In this document: piece by piece, positions 1-6,101 of the stretch
Position numbering within the stretch: position 1 is the first letter of the stretch
Layout: every line of letters starts with the position of its first letter
Source of the DNA: an uncultured Prevotella sp.
GTDB lineage: Bacteria; Bacteroidota; Bacteroidia; Bacteroidales; Bacteroidaceae
DNA length: 19,968 nt
Direction of reading: 5' to 3'
NCBI GenBank assembly: GCA_900762125.1
Contig: CAAFFL010000071.1
Location: 1 to 19,968, forward strand
Notes under the pieces: generated by a model
What the model saw: the letters and a program-made list of their open reading frames with translations, nothing else
Told to the model about the DNA's origin: nothing
Database searches by the model: none
Translations under genes and position numbers: made by a program

Positions 1-437
1 AGGAGACTGTCTACGAGACGACCGCAATCGCGGACTACTGCCGCCGCACCCAGCAGCCCGAGCCGGAGACGCCCGCACAGTTCTGTCGTTGCATCTTCGA
101 CTCGCTGGCACTGCGCTATTGCGAGGTGTTCACCTGGCTGCGCGAGTTTGCCGACTTCGACATCCATGTGCTGCACATCATCGGCGGCGGCTCGAAGAAC
201 GAGTTCCTCGACCAGTTCACCGCGAACTCCTGTGGCGTGACGGTCCTCGCCGGTCCTCAGGAGGGCACCGCCTTGGGCAACATCATGTTGCAGGCGAAGG
301 CCATCGGCCTCGTCACGGACATCTGGCAGATGCGCCAGATCATTGCGGAGTCCATCGAGCTCAGGCGTTTCGAGCCGCAGGACAAAGAAGCTTGGGACAA
401 GGCGTATCAAAGGTTTGCAAGCCTCGAAGAGGCTTAA
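1..437 (+). CDS. rhaB: Rhamnulokinase, 3' part (cut by window start)
   Basis: This is the C-terminal ~144 residues of a FGGY-family sugar kinase, read in the frame beginning at base 3. Rhamnulokinase phosphorylates L-rhamnulose to L-rhamnulose-1-phosphate in the cytoplasm. The family signature is visible: LHIIGGGSKNEFLDQFTAN, followed by GPQEGTALGNIMLQA, which form the C-terminal ATP-binding lobe, and a closing helix EAWDKAYQRF. These segments match rhamnulokinases better than xylulokinases or glycerol kinases, from family knowledge. The last five codons (S-L-E-E-A) and the stop coincide with a palindrome that recurs three more times downstream, so the natural C-terminus may have been replaced by repeat DNA. 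Downstream, instead of the expected isomerase and transporter genes, only a rhaD-like tail follows. The N-terminal two thirds lie outside the window, so integrity of the gene cannot be judged. Confidence 0.88.
   Translation, partial: ETVYETTAIADYCRRTQQPEPETPAQFCRCIFDSLALRYCEVFTWLREFADFDIHVLHIIGGGSKNEFLDQFTANSCGVTVLAGPQEGTALGNIMLQAKAIGLVTDIWQMRQIIAESIELRRFEPQDKEAWDKAYQRFASLEEA
420..434. repeat. TTC/GAA-loop palindrome, copy 1 (in rhaB C-terminus)
   Basis: AGCCTC-GAA-GAGGCT is a 6-bp inverted repeat around a 3-nt loop; the pairing extends one more base on each side. The 15 bases are identical to 506-520 and are the reverse complement of 543-557 and 613-627. It encodes the last five residues of rhaB, with the stop codon immediately after it. 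Confidence 0.85.
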
Positions 438-446
438 TGAGGTTAA

Positions 447-481
447 CCGCGGGTGACTGAGCAAAGCGAAGAAACCTGCGG
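447..481. other. Weak hairpin after rhaB
   Basis: CCGCGGGT (447-454) can pair with ACCTGCGG (474-481) with one G-T pair, around a 19-nt loop. The octamer GGTTAACC occurs just upstream (441-448) and again at 599-606, so it brackets the palindrome block. There is no T-tract, so I do not call it a terminator. Function is unknown. Confidence 0.4.
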
Positions 482-503
482 ATAAATGCTCTAGATGAGT
501 GCA

Positions 504-558
504 TCAGCCTCGAAGAGGCTGAACAATGGCTGGGCATCATTCAGCCTCTTCGAGGCTG
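504..558. repeat. Palindrome copies 2 and 3 as a large inverted pair
   Basis: Copy 2 (504-522) is TCAGCCTC-GAA-GAGGCTGA, an 8-bp stem. Copy 3 (540-557) has the same stem with loop TTC. The two copies face each other: the 18 bases at 506-523 are the exact reverse complement of 540-557, with a 16-nt spacer. The region can form either two small hairpins or one 18-bp cruciform. Confidence 0.88.
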
Positions 559-581
559 GGAATACACCGCTGACATACCTT

Positions 582-600
582 CCAACGGTTTCACCGTCGG
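582..600. repeat. Fifth TTC-loop hairpin with a different stem
   Basis: CCAACGGT-TTC-ACCGTCGG forms an 8-bp stem with one mismatch around the same TTC loop used by the neighbouring palindromes. The stem sequence is unrelated to theirs, so the loop and the architecture, not the primary sequence, are what is shared. Confidence 0.6.
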
Positions 601-608
601 TTAACCCT

Positions 609-627
609 ATTCAGCCTCTTCGAGGCT
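609..627. repeat. TTC-loop palindrome, copy 4 (abuts rhaD remnant)
   Basis: The 19 bases are an exact direct repeat of 539-557. The copy ends directly before base 628, where the sequence becomes a recognisable aldolase reading frame. With copy 1 in the rhaB C-terminus, copies of one palindrome sit at both edges of what looks like a deletion. Confidence 0.87.
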
Positions 628-756
628 TTATCCATCGACGTGCTGTCGAAGAGTGCGAAGATCTACCTCGACTGCCGTGCGATGGGCTACACCCCCGAGG
701 GCATGAGCCAGGCACAGATGGCCGAGATGACCAAGGCCTTCAACCTGCCGAGATAA
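628..756 (+). pseudogene. rhaD: Rhamnulose-1-phosphate aldolase, C-terminal remnant
   Basis: The frame from 628 to the TAA at 754-756 encodes 42 residues beginning L-S-I-D-V-L-S-K-S-A-K-I-Y. From memory, the E. coli RhaD C-terminus has the same pattern: an Ile-Asp, then a Lys-Ser-Ala three residues later, a Gly-containing segment, and finally a helix with a Lys-x-Phe ending (here TKAFNLPR). RhaD cleaves rhamnulose-1-phosphate to dihydroxyacetone phosphate and lactaldehyde, and its gene belongs to rhamnose operons beside rhaB, which supports the assignment. No start codon exists upstream in frame: the frame runs back through palindrome copy 4 to a stop at 571-573. The remainder of the ~270-residue enzyme is absent. 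A cryptic short protein is possible but unlikely. The identification rests on a remembered alignment over about 40 residues. Confidence 0.62.
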
Positions 757-784
757 AAGCTTACGAAAGCAACAAAACTATGGT

Positions 785-820
785 AAAGGCCGGTATTCAC
801 AAACGAATACCGGCCTTTTT
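785..820 (+). terminator. Intrinsic terminator of the rhamnose locus
   Basis: A 14-bp perfect stem, AAAGGCCGGTATTC (785-798) with its complement at 805-818, encloses the 6-nt loop ACAAAC and ends in a T-run (816-820). It follows the rhaD remnant by 28 bases and lies 3 bases from the stop codon of the leftward luxR-type gene, so it may also stop transcription coming from that side, although the T-run on the minus strand is weak. Confidence 0.9.
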
Positions 821-823
821 GTA

Positions 824-1414
824 TCAGATCTTGTTGATGTCCACGTAGCCGTGCATGACGGCATAGATGGTCAGGGCGGAGACGCTCTTCATGCCGAGCT
901 TGTCCTGGATGTTCTTCCGATGACTGATGACCGTCGTCAGACTAATGTTCAGCTGGTCGGCGATCTCCTTGTTGAGGTAGCCCTGTGCGATGAGCGAGAG
1001 CACCTCGATCTCGCGGTCGCTGAGCACCTTCTTACTGATGGCCTGTGGCATCGGCGGGAGGTTACGTCCGTGGGCATGGGCATGCTGCTCGAGCATCAGC
1101 AGTGAGCGGACGAGCTGCTCCTCCGGCACGCTGACGCAGACGCTGTGGAAGCCGCTGAGCTGTGTGCTCGGGTCGTGGGCGAGAGTGAGGACGATGGTCT
1201 TCATCCGCCGCTCGAGGAAGAATTGCCGGTTGGCGACGACGACGCTCTGCGCCACGAAATAGTGGAAGAACGTGTCGGGCTCCGCCTGCTCCAGCTCCTC
1301 GAAGGAGCCGAAGGCGCGCACCTCCATGATGGGGATCACGTCCTGAAGCAATTGCTTCATGCCCATCACGGCGAGGGTGTTCGGGTCGACAACCGCAATC
1401 TTTGGCTTTTCCAT
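824..1414 (-). CDS. LuxR-type regulator with degenerate receiver domain
   Basis: The 196-residue protein has a C-terminal LuxR/NarL helix-turn-helix at about 131-191: LSDREIEVLSLIAQG, then NKEIADQLNISLTTVISHR as the recognition helix, then a KLGMKS segment. It should therefore bind DNA. Residues 5-110 resemble a response-regulator receiver fold (KIAVVD at the start), but the phosphoacceptor aspartate is not seen: the expected strand reads FVAQSVVVANR. Phosphorylation by a histidine kinase is thus unlikely, and no kinase gene is adjacent. A His/Ala linker (HAHAH, 111-115) separates the domains. The gene begins 8 bases after the rny stop codon and is very probably co-transcribed with it. Target genes cannot be told from the sequence. 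Confidence 0.85.
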   Translation of the reverse strand: MEKPKIAVVDPNTLAVMGMKQLLQDVIPIMEVRAFGSFEELEQAEPDTFFHYFVAQSVVVANRQFFLERRMKTIVLTLAHDPSTQLSGFHSVCVSVPEEQLVRSLLMLEQHAHAHGRNLPPMPQAISKKVLSDREIEVLSLIAQGYLNKEIADQLNISLTTVISHRKNIQDKLGMKSVSALTIYAVMHGYVDINKI

Positions 1415-1422
1415 TGTTTATA

Positions 1423-2958
1423 TTATTTCGCGTACGCCACGCTGCGCGTCTCACGGATGACGGTGATCTTCACCTGTCCGGGGTACGTCATCTCGTTCTG
1501 GATCTTCTCAGCGATCTCGCCACTGAGCTTCTCCGTCTCCTCGTCGCTCATCTTGTCGGCGCCGACGATGACACGGAGCTCACGACCAGCCTGGATGGCG
1601 TAGGTCTTCGTCACGCCGGGGTAGCTCATCGCGATGGCCTCAAGGTCGTTCAGACGCTTGATATACGCCTCGACGATCTCACGGCGGGCACCGGGACGGG
1701 CACCCGAGATGGCGTCGCAGACCTGTACGATCGGCGCGAGGAGCGTCTTCATCTCCGTCTCGTCGTGGTGGGCGGCGACGGCATTGACGATCTCCGGCTT
1801 CTCCTTATATTTCTCGCACATCTTTCCGCCGAGCAGTGCATGCGGCAGCTCGCTCTCCTCATCCGGCACCTTACCGATGTCGTGGAGCAGACCCGCGCGC
1901 TTTGCCTTCTTCGGGTTCAGGCCGAGCTCCGACGCCATGACGGCGCAGAGGTTTGCCGTCTCGCGTGCATGCTGCAGGAGGTTCTGGCCGTAGCTGGAGC
2001 GATACTTCATCTTTCCGATCATCCGGATGAGCTCCGGGTGCAGGCCGTGGATGCCCAGGTCGATGGCTGTGCGCTTGCCGGTCTCGACGATCTCGTTGTC
2101 GAGTTGCTTCTTCACCTTCGCGACGACCTCCTCGATGCGTGCGGGATGGATACGTCCGTCGGCAACGAGCTGGTGCAGTGCCAGACGGGCTACCTCACGA
2201 CGCACCGGGTCGAAGGCGGAGATGACGATGGACTCCGGCGTGTCGTCGACGACGAGCTCCACGCCTGTGGCAGCCTCGAGAGCCCGGATGTTTCTGCCCT
2301 CACGACCGATGATGCGGCCCTTCACCTCGTCGTTGTCGATGTGGAACACCGACACGGAGTTCTCGATGGCGGTCTCCGTGGCCACACGCTGGATGGTCTG
2401 GATGACGATCTTCTTCGCCTGCATGTTCGCGTTGAGCTTCGCCTCGTCCATGATCTCGTTGATGTAGCTTGCCGCATCCATCTTCGCCTTGTCGCGCATG
2501 CTCTCCACGAGGCGGTTCTTCGCCTCCTCCGCGGAGAGTCCCGACAGCTCCTCGAGCTTCGCGCGCTCCTGGTCCTGGAGCTTCTCCAGGTCCTCCGCCT
2601 TCACGGCGAGGAGCTTCTTCTCGTTGTCCACGCGCTGCTGTGCCTGCTCGACCTCCTGCTTGCGGCGTCCGAGGTCCTCCTGTCGCTGGTTGAGAGAGAG
2701 CTCGCGCTGCTTCAGTCGGTTCTCGCTGGCTTGGATCTTCTGGTTGCGGATCTGCACCTCCTTGTCGAGTTCGTTCTTCTTGTTGAGGAACTTCTCCTTC
2801 ACTTCGAGGAGCTTCTTTTCTTTGATGACGTCGGCGTCCTTGCTGGCCGCCTCCATCAAATCATTATATTTTCCTTTCAGGATATATCGGAAAATAACGT
2901 AGCCTGCGCCAAGACCCACGACGAGGGCCACGGCGGCAGAGATAATGATACCAATCAT
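1423..2958 (-). CDS. rny: Ribonuclease Y
   Basis: The 511-residue protein is full length for RNase Y, a membrane-anchored endoribonuclease that starts mRNA decay. In order: one N-terminal membrane segment (about 2-25, IGIIISAAVALVVGLGAGYV); a long charged coiled coil (about 30-185); a KH RNA-binding domain with the GxxG loop in RIIGREGRN (215-223); and an HD phosphohydrolase domain with H330 (QHARE), the H359-D360 pair in GLLHDIGKV, HH at 397-398 and D415 in VCDAISGARPG. All expected metal-binding positions are present. It lies 66 bases after zapA and 8 bases before the luxR-type gene on the same strand. Coupling of a cell-division factor with an mRNA-decay enzyme in one operon is, from general knowledge, common in Bacteroidetes. 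Confidence 0.97.
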   Translation of the reverse strand: MIGIIISAAVALVVGLGAGYVIFRYILKGKYNDLMEAASKDADVIKEKKLLEVKEKFLNKKNELDKEVQIRNQKIQASENRLKQRELSLNQRQEDLGRRKQEVEQAQQRVDNEKKLLAVKAEDLEKLQDQERAKLEELSGLSAEEAKNRLVESMRDKAKMDAASYINEIMDEAKLNANMQAKKIVIQTIQRVATETAIENSVSVFHIDNDEVKGRIIGREGRNIRALEAATGVELVVDDTPESIVISAFDPVRREVARLALHQLVADGRIHPARIEEVVAKVKKQLDNEIVETGKRTAIDLGIHGLHPELIRMIGKMKYRSSYGQNLLQHARETANLCAVMASELGLNPKKAKRAGLLHDIGKVPDEESELPHALLGGKMCEKYKEKPEIVNAVAAHHDETEMKTLLAPIVQVCDAISGARPGARREIVEAYIKRLNDLEAIAMSYPGVTKTYAIQAGRELRVIVGADKMSDEETEKLSGEIAEKIQNEMTYPGQVKITVIRETRSVAYAK

Positions 2959-3024
2959 GAAATATATAGTTTATTGTTTATTAAATAAGTTTTCATCCCA
3001 TTCATTGCTTCTGCTGGTAGCTTG

Positions 3025-3330
3025 TCACTTCTCTTTCAGGGTAGATTCGATTTCAGAAGTCAATTGGGACAAAATCTTATCATAAGGCGCGGTATCGTTG
3101 CGCGTCATCTGCTTTGCCAACGAGAGGCCCATGTCGATCATTGCATAGTAGCAGATCTCCTTATCGCTCTTACGTCCTTTGTAGCCACCAAAGTATGCGT
3201 TGAGACGCTCATTGATGATCGCCGCACTCTTGCGATAATAGGCTTCCTCGTCGCGGGGCACGACGACGGAGATGTCCATATCATAGATATGTAACCTTAT
3301 ATTGATTTTATGAGGATCAACTTCAGTCAT
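3025..3330 (-). CDS. zapA: Cell division protein ZapA
   Basis: The 101-residue product has the ZapA layout: a short beta-rich head (KINIRLHIYDMDISVVVP), the conserved region EEAYYRKSAAIINERLNAY, and a C-terminal helix that would form the coiled-coil dimer (Y-A-M-I-D-M-G-L-S-L-A through the end). ZapA binds and bundles FtsZ filaments at midcell. The length matches the family's usual ~100 residues. It starts 9 bases after the upstream coiled-coil gene and is followed by rny, an arrangement I know as typical for Bacteroidetes. No promoter is needed within the operon and none is evident. Confidence 0.88.
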   Translation of the reverse strand: MTEVDPHKINIRLHIYDMDISVVVPRDEEAYYRKSAAIINERLNAYFGGYKGRKSDKEICYYAMIDMGLSLAKQMTRNDTAPYDKILSQLTSEIESTLKEK

Positions 3331-3339
3331 CTACTTGAA

Positions 3340-3633
3340 TTACTTCTCACTCAGGAGAGTGACACATTTGTTCACATCGCGGATGAGCTTCGCCACGCGC
3401 TTCTTGGCAGTCTCGATGTCACCATCGGTCACCTCGAGCATCTTCGCCACCTTCAATGCGTTGTAGTCGTCCTGGGCCTGCGAGAGCTGCGCCTTGAGCT
3501 GCTTGATCTCCGCGTCACGGTCGTCGACCATGACGTAGAGGTCCGCGTTCTCCTTGCGCAGATCCTGATATTGCAGGATCATCTGCCGCACACGCGTGGC
3601 AAAACGGTTGATCGTATTCTCGTTGGCGTCCAT
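3340..3633 (-). CDS. Small coiled-coil protein upstream of zapA
   Basis: The 97-residue, highly charged protein is almost entirely predicted helix. Residues about 20-70 show heptad-like spacing (LRKENADLYVMVDDRDAEI, then KQLKAQLSQAQDDYNALK), consistent with a coiled-coil dimer. A second amphipathic stretch near the C-terminus contains AKKRVAKLIRDVNKCV. It is the first gene of the zapA-rny operon and has its own well-formed promoter. Position and shape suggest a ZapB-like or other division-associated partner of ZapA, but that is inference from context; I see no catalytic motif and cannot name the family. The start is set by the promoter, which leaves a leader of only about ten bases. Confidence 0.82.
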   Translation of the reverse strand: MDANENTINRFATRVRQMILQYQDLRKENADLYVMVDDRDAEIKQLKAQLSQAQDDYNALKVAKMLEVTDGDIETAKKRVAKLIRDVNKCVTLLSEK

Positions 3634-3649
3634 AACGATGTTATTTTTG

Positions 3650-3681
3650 CAAAGGTATACAAATAAGGTGAGAAGAGCAAG
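3650..3681 (-). promoter_or_regulatory. Bacteroidetes-type promoter of the zapA-rny operon
   Basis: On the minus strand TACCTTTG (complement of 3650-3657) matches the -7 consensus TAnnTTTG exactly. A partial -33 box, CTTG (complement of 3678-3681), lies 20 bases upstream. Transcription would start near 3643, about ten bases before the ATG of the coiled-coil gene. Confidence 0.75.
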
Positions 3682-3752
3682 CGTTTTGTTGGAAAACCGC
3701 TCTTTTACGACCCATTTTTTTGTATGCTGACGGCCTCAGCCTGTCGCTGCGG

Positions 3753-4406
3753 TCACTTCTTCATCTTCGCCTCGGCCTTCGACACATCCTCGTCGGAGGG
3801 CTTCGGCTCCTTCTTCGCGAGCATCACCACCTGATAGACAAAGTCGGTGATCCACCGCTGGGAGAAGCCCAGCCGGGTGTTGTACTTCCGCACGTTCGTC
3901 ACCGCCTTGATGACGCTGGCGTCGGTGTAGTCGTTCTTCGTGAAGATGTCCTGCACGGTCTTCTCCGTCATCGTATGGATCGTCTTCTTGAAGATCGACG
4001 GCAGACGGAGCTTGAACTTCATCAGGTTGCCCGTGAGCATCATCAGGTCCTGCGAGAAATTCTGGAACTGGATGAGGAACACCTGCACATCCTGCAGCTT
4101 CTTGCAGTTGCGACGGATGCTCTGGTCGACCTCTTTGAAGAAAGTGTCGTCCGTTCCATAAATTTCTTTCATCATCTTCTTACAGCGGCTGCGCTCCCCC
4201 ACGCCGAGCTTGTTGTTCTGTGTCGGCACATGGAGGGTAGTCTTAAACATCCGCAGGTCGGGCAGCATGGCTAAGTTTGTGATACCCAACTGCGTAGCAA
4301 GCTCAGCCTGAAAATATACCCTGACGAGCATCATGTAGTCTTCCATGCCGCCCGTCTTGGCGTCTTGATCCTTCTTTCCAAATAGTTTTGAGAGTATTCC
4401 CATCAT
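3753..4406 (-). CDS. Conserved-looking protein of unknown function, 217 aa
   Basis: I do not recognise this 217-residue protein. It has no signal peptide, membrane segment or evident catalytic motif. It opens with MMGILSKLFGKKDQ, a short amphipathic start resembling peripheral membrane-associating helices; initiation at the second Met (4403) is equally possible. The middle is basic and rich in Lys/Phe (CKKMMKEIYGTDDTFFKEVD, then RRNCKKLQDVQ) and looks all-alpha. The C-terminus is charged (SKAEAKMKK). It is monocistronic with a perfect Bacteroidetes promoter and is divergent from the polysaccharide operon. Codon use resembles the neighbours, with no sign of recent transfer. A cytoplasmic house-keeping role is a guess; no function is claimed. 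Confidence 0.82.
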   Translation of the reverse strand: MMGILSKLFGKKDQDAKTGGMEDYMMLVRVYFQAELATQLGITNLAMLPDLRMFKTTLHVPTQNNKLGVGERSRCKKMMKEIYGTDDTFFKEVDQSIRRNCKKLQDVQVFLIQFQNFSQDLMMLTGNLMKFKLRLPSIFKKTIHTMTEKTVQDIFTKNDYTDASVIKAVTNVRKYNTRLGFSQRWITDFVYQVVMLAKKEPKPSDEDVSKAEAKMKK

Positions 4407-4451
4407 TATTTTTATTTATTCGCGTTCGATAATCGATTGTTTTCAACGTTG

Positions 4452-4482
4452 CAAAAATACAACATTCCCATGAAAATGCAAA
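4452..4482 (-). promoter_or_regulatory. Consensus promoter of the 217-aa gene
   Basis: On the minus strand TTTG (complement of 4479-4482), a 19-base spacer, and TATTTTTG (complement of 4452-4459) match the Bacteroidetes -33/-7 consensus in both boxes and in spacing. Transcription would start near 4445, giving a leader of about 40 bases. Confidence 0.82.
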
Positions 4483-4533
4483 ATATTTGTTATGTTTTTC
4501 TACGACGACCCGACATATTTCAAATACTTTTTG

Positions 4534-4541
4534 TACCTTTG
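4534..4541 (+). promoter_or_regulatory. -7 box of the polysaccharide operon
   Basis: TACCTTTG matches TAnnTTTG exactly; no -33 TTTG lies at the proper distance, so an activator may be required. The predicted start near 4548 lies inside the longest reading frame from 4492, which rules out that ATG and favours translation from 4597. Confidence 0.65.
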
Positions 4542-4596
4542 CCAAATATCTAGAGAACCATTAAGCATAGATTGTCGAAATCTCTCACGAGAGGCT

Positions 4597-6015
4597 ATGA
4601 AGCAATATTCAAACAGCAACAACATCATCCTCGCAGGGGTGACAGCGGCAGATTTCCTTGTGATGAATCTGCTTTTGGCTGTGTTCATCGTGTTCTTGCC
4701 CGACACTGTGCCGGAGTATTTCCATTCAAGCACACGCATCACCGTCGTCGTCGCCAACTCGGCGATGCTCCTGGCACAGCTACCGTTCCACACGATCATC
4801 CACCGTCGACTCCTCGAAATCGGGCAGGTCCTCGGCAACGTGCTGCGCCTTGTCGCAGTGCAGGTGCTCCTCATGCTCTGCATCCTGAAGTTCCTCTCCA
4901 TGAGTGGCGGTTATTTCAAGTTTACGTTTATCCTCTTCGCCACGGAGTATGTCGTGCTCTGCGTGTCCCGCATCATCGAGCGCGAGGTGCTCATGGCGAT
5001 GCGCAAGCGGGGCCGCAACACCCATGCAGTGGTCTTCGTCGGCGACGACCTGGCCAACATCGCGGTCTACCACGACCTCGTCAGCGACCCGTCGACGGGC
5101 TACCGTGTGCTGGGCTACTATGCCGACAGCCCTATCCTCGGCGCGCCGGAGGCGTTCCGCCGACTGGGGACGCTTGCGGAGCTCTATGCGAAGATGGATG
5201 ACGACGACGCGTCGGCACAGCTCGTCGACATCGACGAGCTGTTCTGCAGCATGTCGCACAGCCGCTATGACGAGATTGTCCGCATCATGCAGTTCTGCGA
5301 CAAGAACATCATCCGGTTCTTCTACGTCCCGCGCGCCTTCGGCAACTACCGTCTCGACCTCAAGCCCGAGCGCTTCGGCACGACGATCATCTATACCGAC
5401 CACCTCGAGCCACTGTCGCTGCCGGGCAACAAAGCCATCAAGCGCGCCTTCGACATCGTCGTGAGCAGCATCGCCTGCCTCGCGCTCCTGCCGCTGATCC
5501 CGATCATCGAACTGATCATCAAGCTGCAGAGTCCCGGACCGATCTTCTTCCGGCAGATGCGCACAGGCCTCAACGGCCAGACCTTCGAGTGCCTGAAGTT
5601 CCGGTCGATGCACGTCAACCGCAACGCCGACACGGCGCAGGCGACGAAGGACAACCCACGGAAGTTCCCGTTCGGCAACTTCATCCGCCACACAAACATC
5701 GACGAGTTCCCGCAGTTCTTCAACGTGCTGCGCGGCGACATGAGCATCGTCGGCCCACGGCCGCACATGCTCCATCACACGGAGATGTACAGCTCGCTCA
5801 TCAACAAATACATGGTGCGCCACTTCTGCAAGCCCGGCATCACCGGATGGGCACAGGTGACGGGCTACCGCGGGGAGACGAAGGAGCTCTGGCAGATGGA
5901 GGAGCGCGTGCGCCGCGACATCTGGTACATCGAGCACTGGACGTTCTGGCTGGACCTCCGCATCATCTTCCTCACCGCCCGCACGATCTTCTTGCCGGAC
6001 AAGAATGCGTACTAA
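4597..6015 (+). CDS. Polyprenyl-phosphate sugar phosphotransferase (WcaJ-like)
   Basis: The 472-residue membrane enzyme would transfer a sugar-1-phosphate from a nucleotide sugar to undecaprenyl phosphate, starting the repeat unit of an exopolysaccharide or capsule. The N-terminal ~130 residues contain four hydrophobic segments, followed by a nucleotide-binding-like central domain (THAVVFVGDDLANIAVY) and, from about residue 279, the bacterial sugar transferase domain: the re-entrant helix in RAFDIVVSSIACLALLPLIP, then SPGPIFFRQMRTG, CLKFRSM, the catalytic Asp-Glu pair in NIDEFPQFFNVLRGDMS, IVGPRPH, and KPGITGWAQVTGYRG. The sugar (glucose or galactose) cannot be told. I chose the ATG at 4597 because the operon promoter lies downstream of the in-frame ATG at 4492 and the family starts close to its first membrane helix. 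It is the first gene of a run with rfbA and the tyrosine kinase. Confidence 0.92.
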   Translation: MKQYSNSNNIILAGVTAADFLVMNLLLAVFIVFLPDTVPEYFHSSTRITVVVANSAMLLAQLPFHTIIHRRLLEIGQVLGNVLRLVAVQVLLMLCILKFLSMSGGYFKFTFILFATEYVVLCVSRIIEREVLMAMRKRGRNTHAVVFVGDDLANIAVYHDLVSDPSTGYRVLGYYADSPILGAPEAFRRLGTLAELYAKMDDDDASAQLVDIDELFCSMSHSRYDEIVRIMQFCDKNIIRFFYVPRAFGNYRLDLKPERFGTTIIYTDHLEPLSLPGNKAIKRAFDIVVSSIACLALLPLIPIIELIIKLQSPGPIFFRQMRTGLNGQTFECLKFRSMHVNRNADTAQATKDNPRKFPFGNFIRHTNIDEFPQFFNVLRGDMSIVGPRPHMLHHTEMYSSLINKYMVRHFCKPGITGWAQVTGYRGETKELWQMEERVRRDIWYIEHWTFWLDLRIIFLTARTIFLPDKNAY

Positions 6016-6044
6016 GGTCACCGTTAGGTATTGCAGTAAATGAA

Positions 6045-6080
6045 GTTCGCTGTTAGTCAGTCCGGCTTATCAAGCCGGAC
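6045..6080 (+). repeat. REP-like repeat, copy 1 (head plus 9-bp hairpin)
   Basis: The constant head GTTCGCTGTTAG (6045-6056) is followed after three bases by GTCCGGCTT-ATC-AAGCCGGAC (6060-6080), a perfect 9-bp stem with a 3-nt loop. The same head and loop core recur at 15179-15214 and 17516-17552 with different but still self-complementary stems. It lies between the phosphotransferase gene and rfbA, 21 bases before the rfbA start. A terminator role is unlikely because A-rich, not T-rich, sequence follows. Confidence 0.8.
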
Positions 6081-6101
6081 CCCAAATAAAAAAGGAAAAC
6101 A

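Noticed and set aside
420..627. Short repeats with spacers, CRISPR-like at first sight
   Set aside because: Repeats are only 15-19 bases, palindromic, in both orientations, with spacings of 16 to 70 bases, and there are no cas genes.
1402..2988. Long rightward open frame opposite rny
   Set aside because: It is the reverse-frame shadow of RNase Y, Leu/Arg/Asp-rich without a recognisable domain.
2959..3024. Possible 6S RNA between zapA and rny, as near zapA in E. coli
   Set aside because: Only 66 bases are available, too short for the RNA, and no matching fold is visible.
3694..3752. Weak inverted repeat after the 217-aa gene as a terminator
   Set aside because: The stem has a mismatch and no T-run follows on the minus strand.
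4492..4596. Upstream ATG giving the phosphotransferase 35 extra residues
   Set aside because: The operon's -7 box and predicted transcription start lie inside this stretch, and the extra residues are not typical of the family.
6060..6101. Copy 1 hairpin as the terminator of the phosphotransferase gene
   Set aside because: The sequence after the stem is A-rich instead of T-rich, and rfbA starts 21 bases later in the same pathway.
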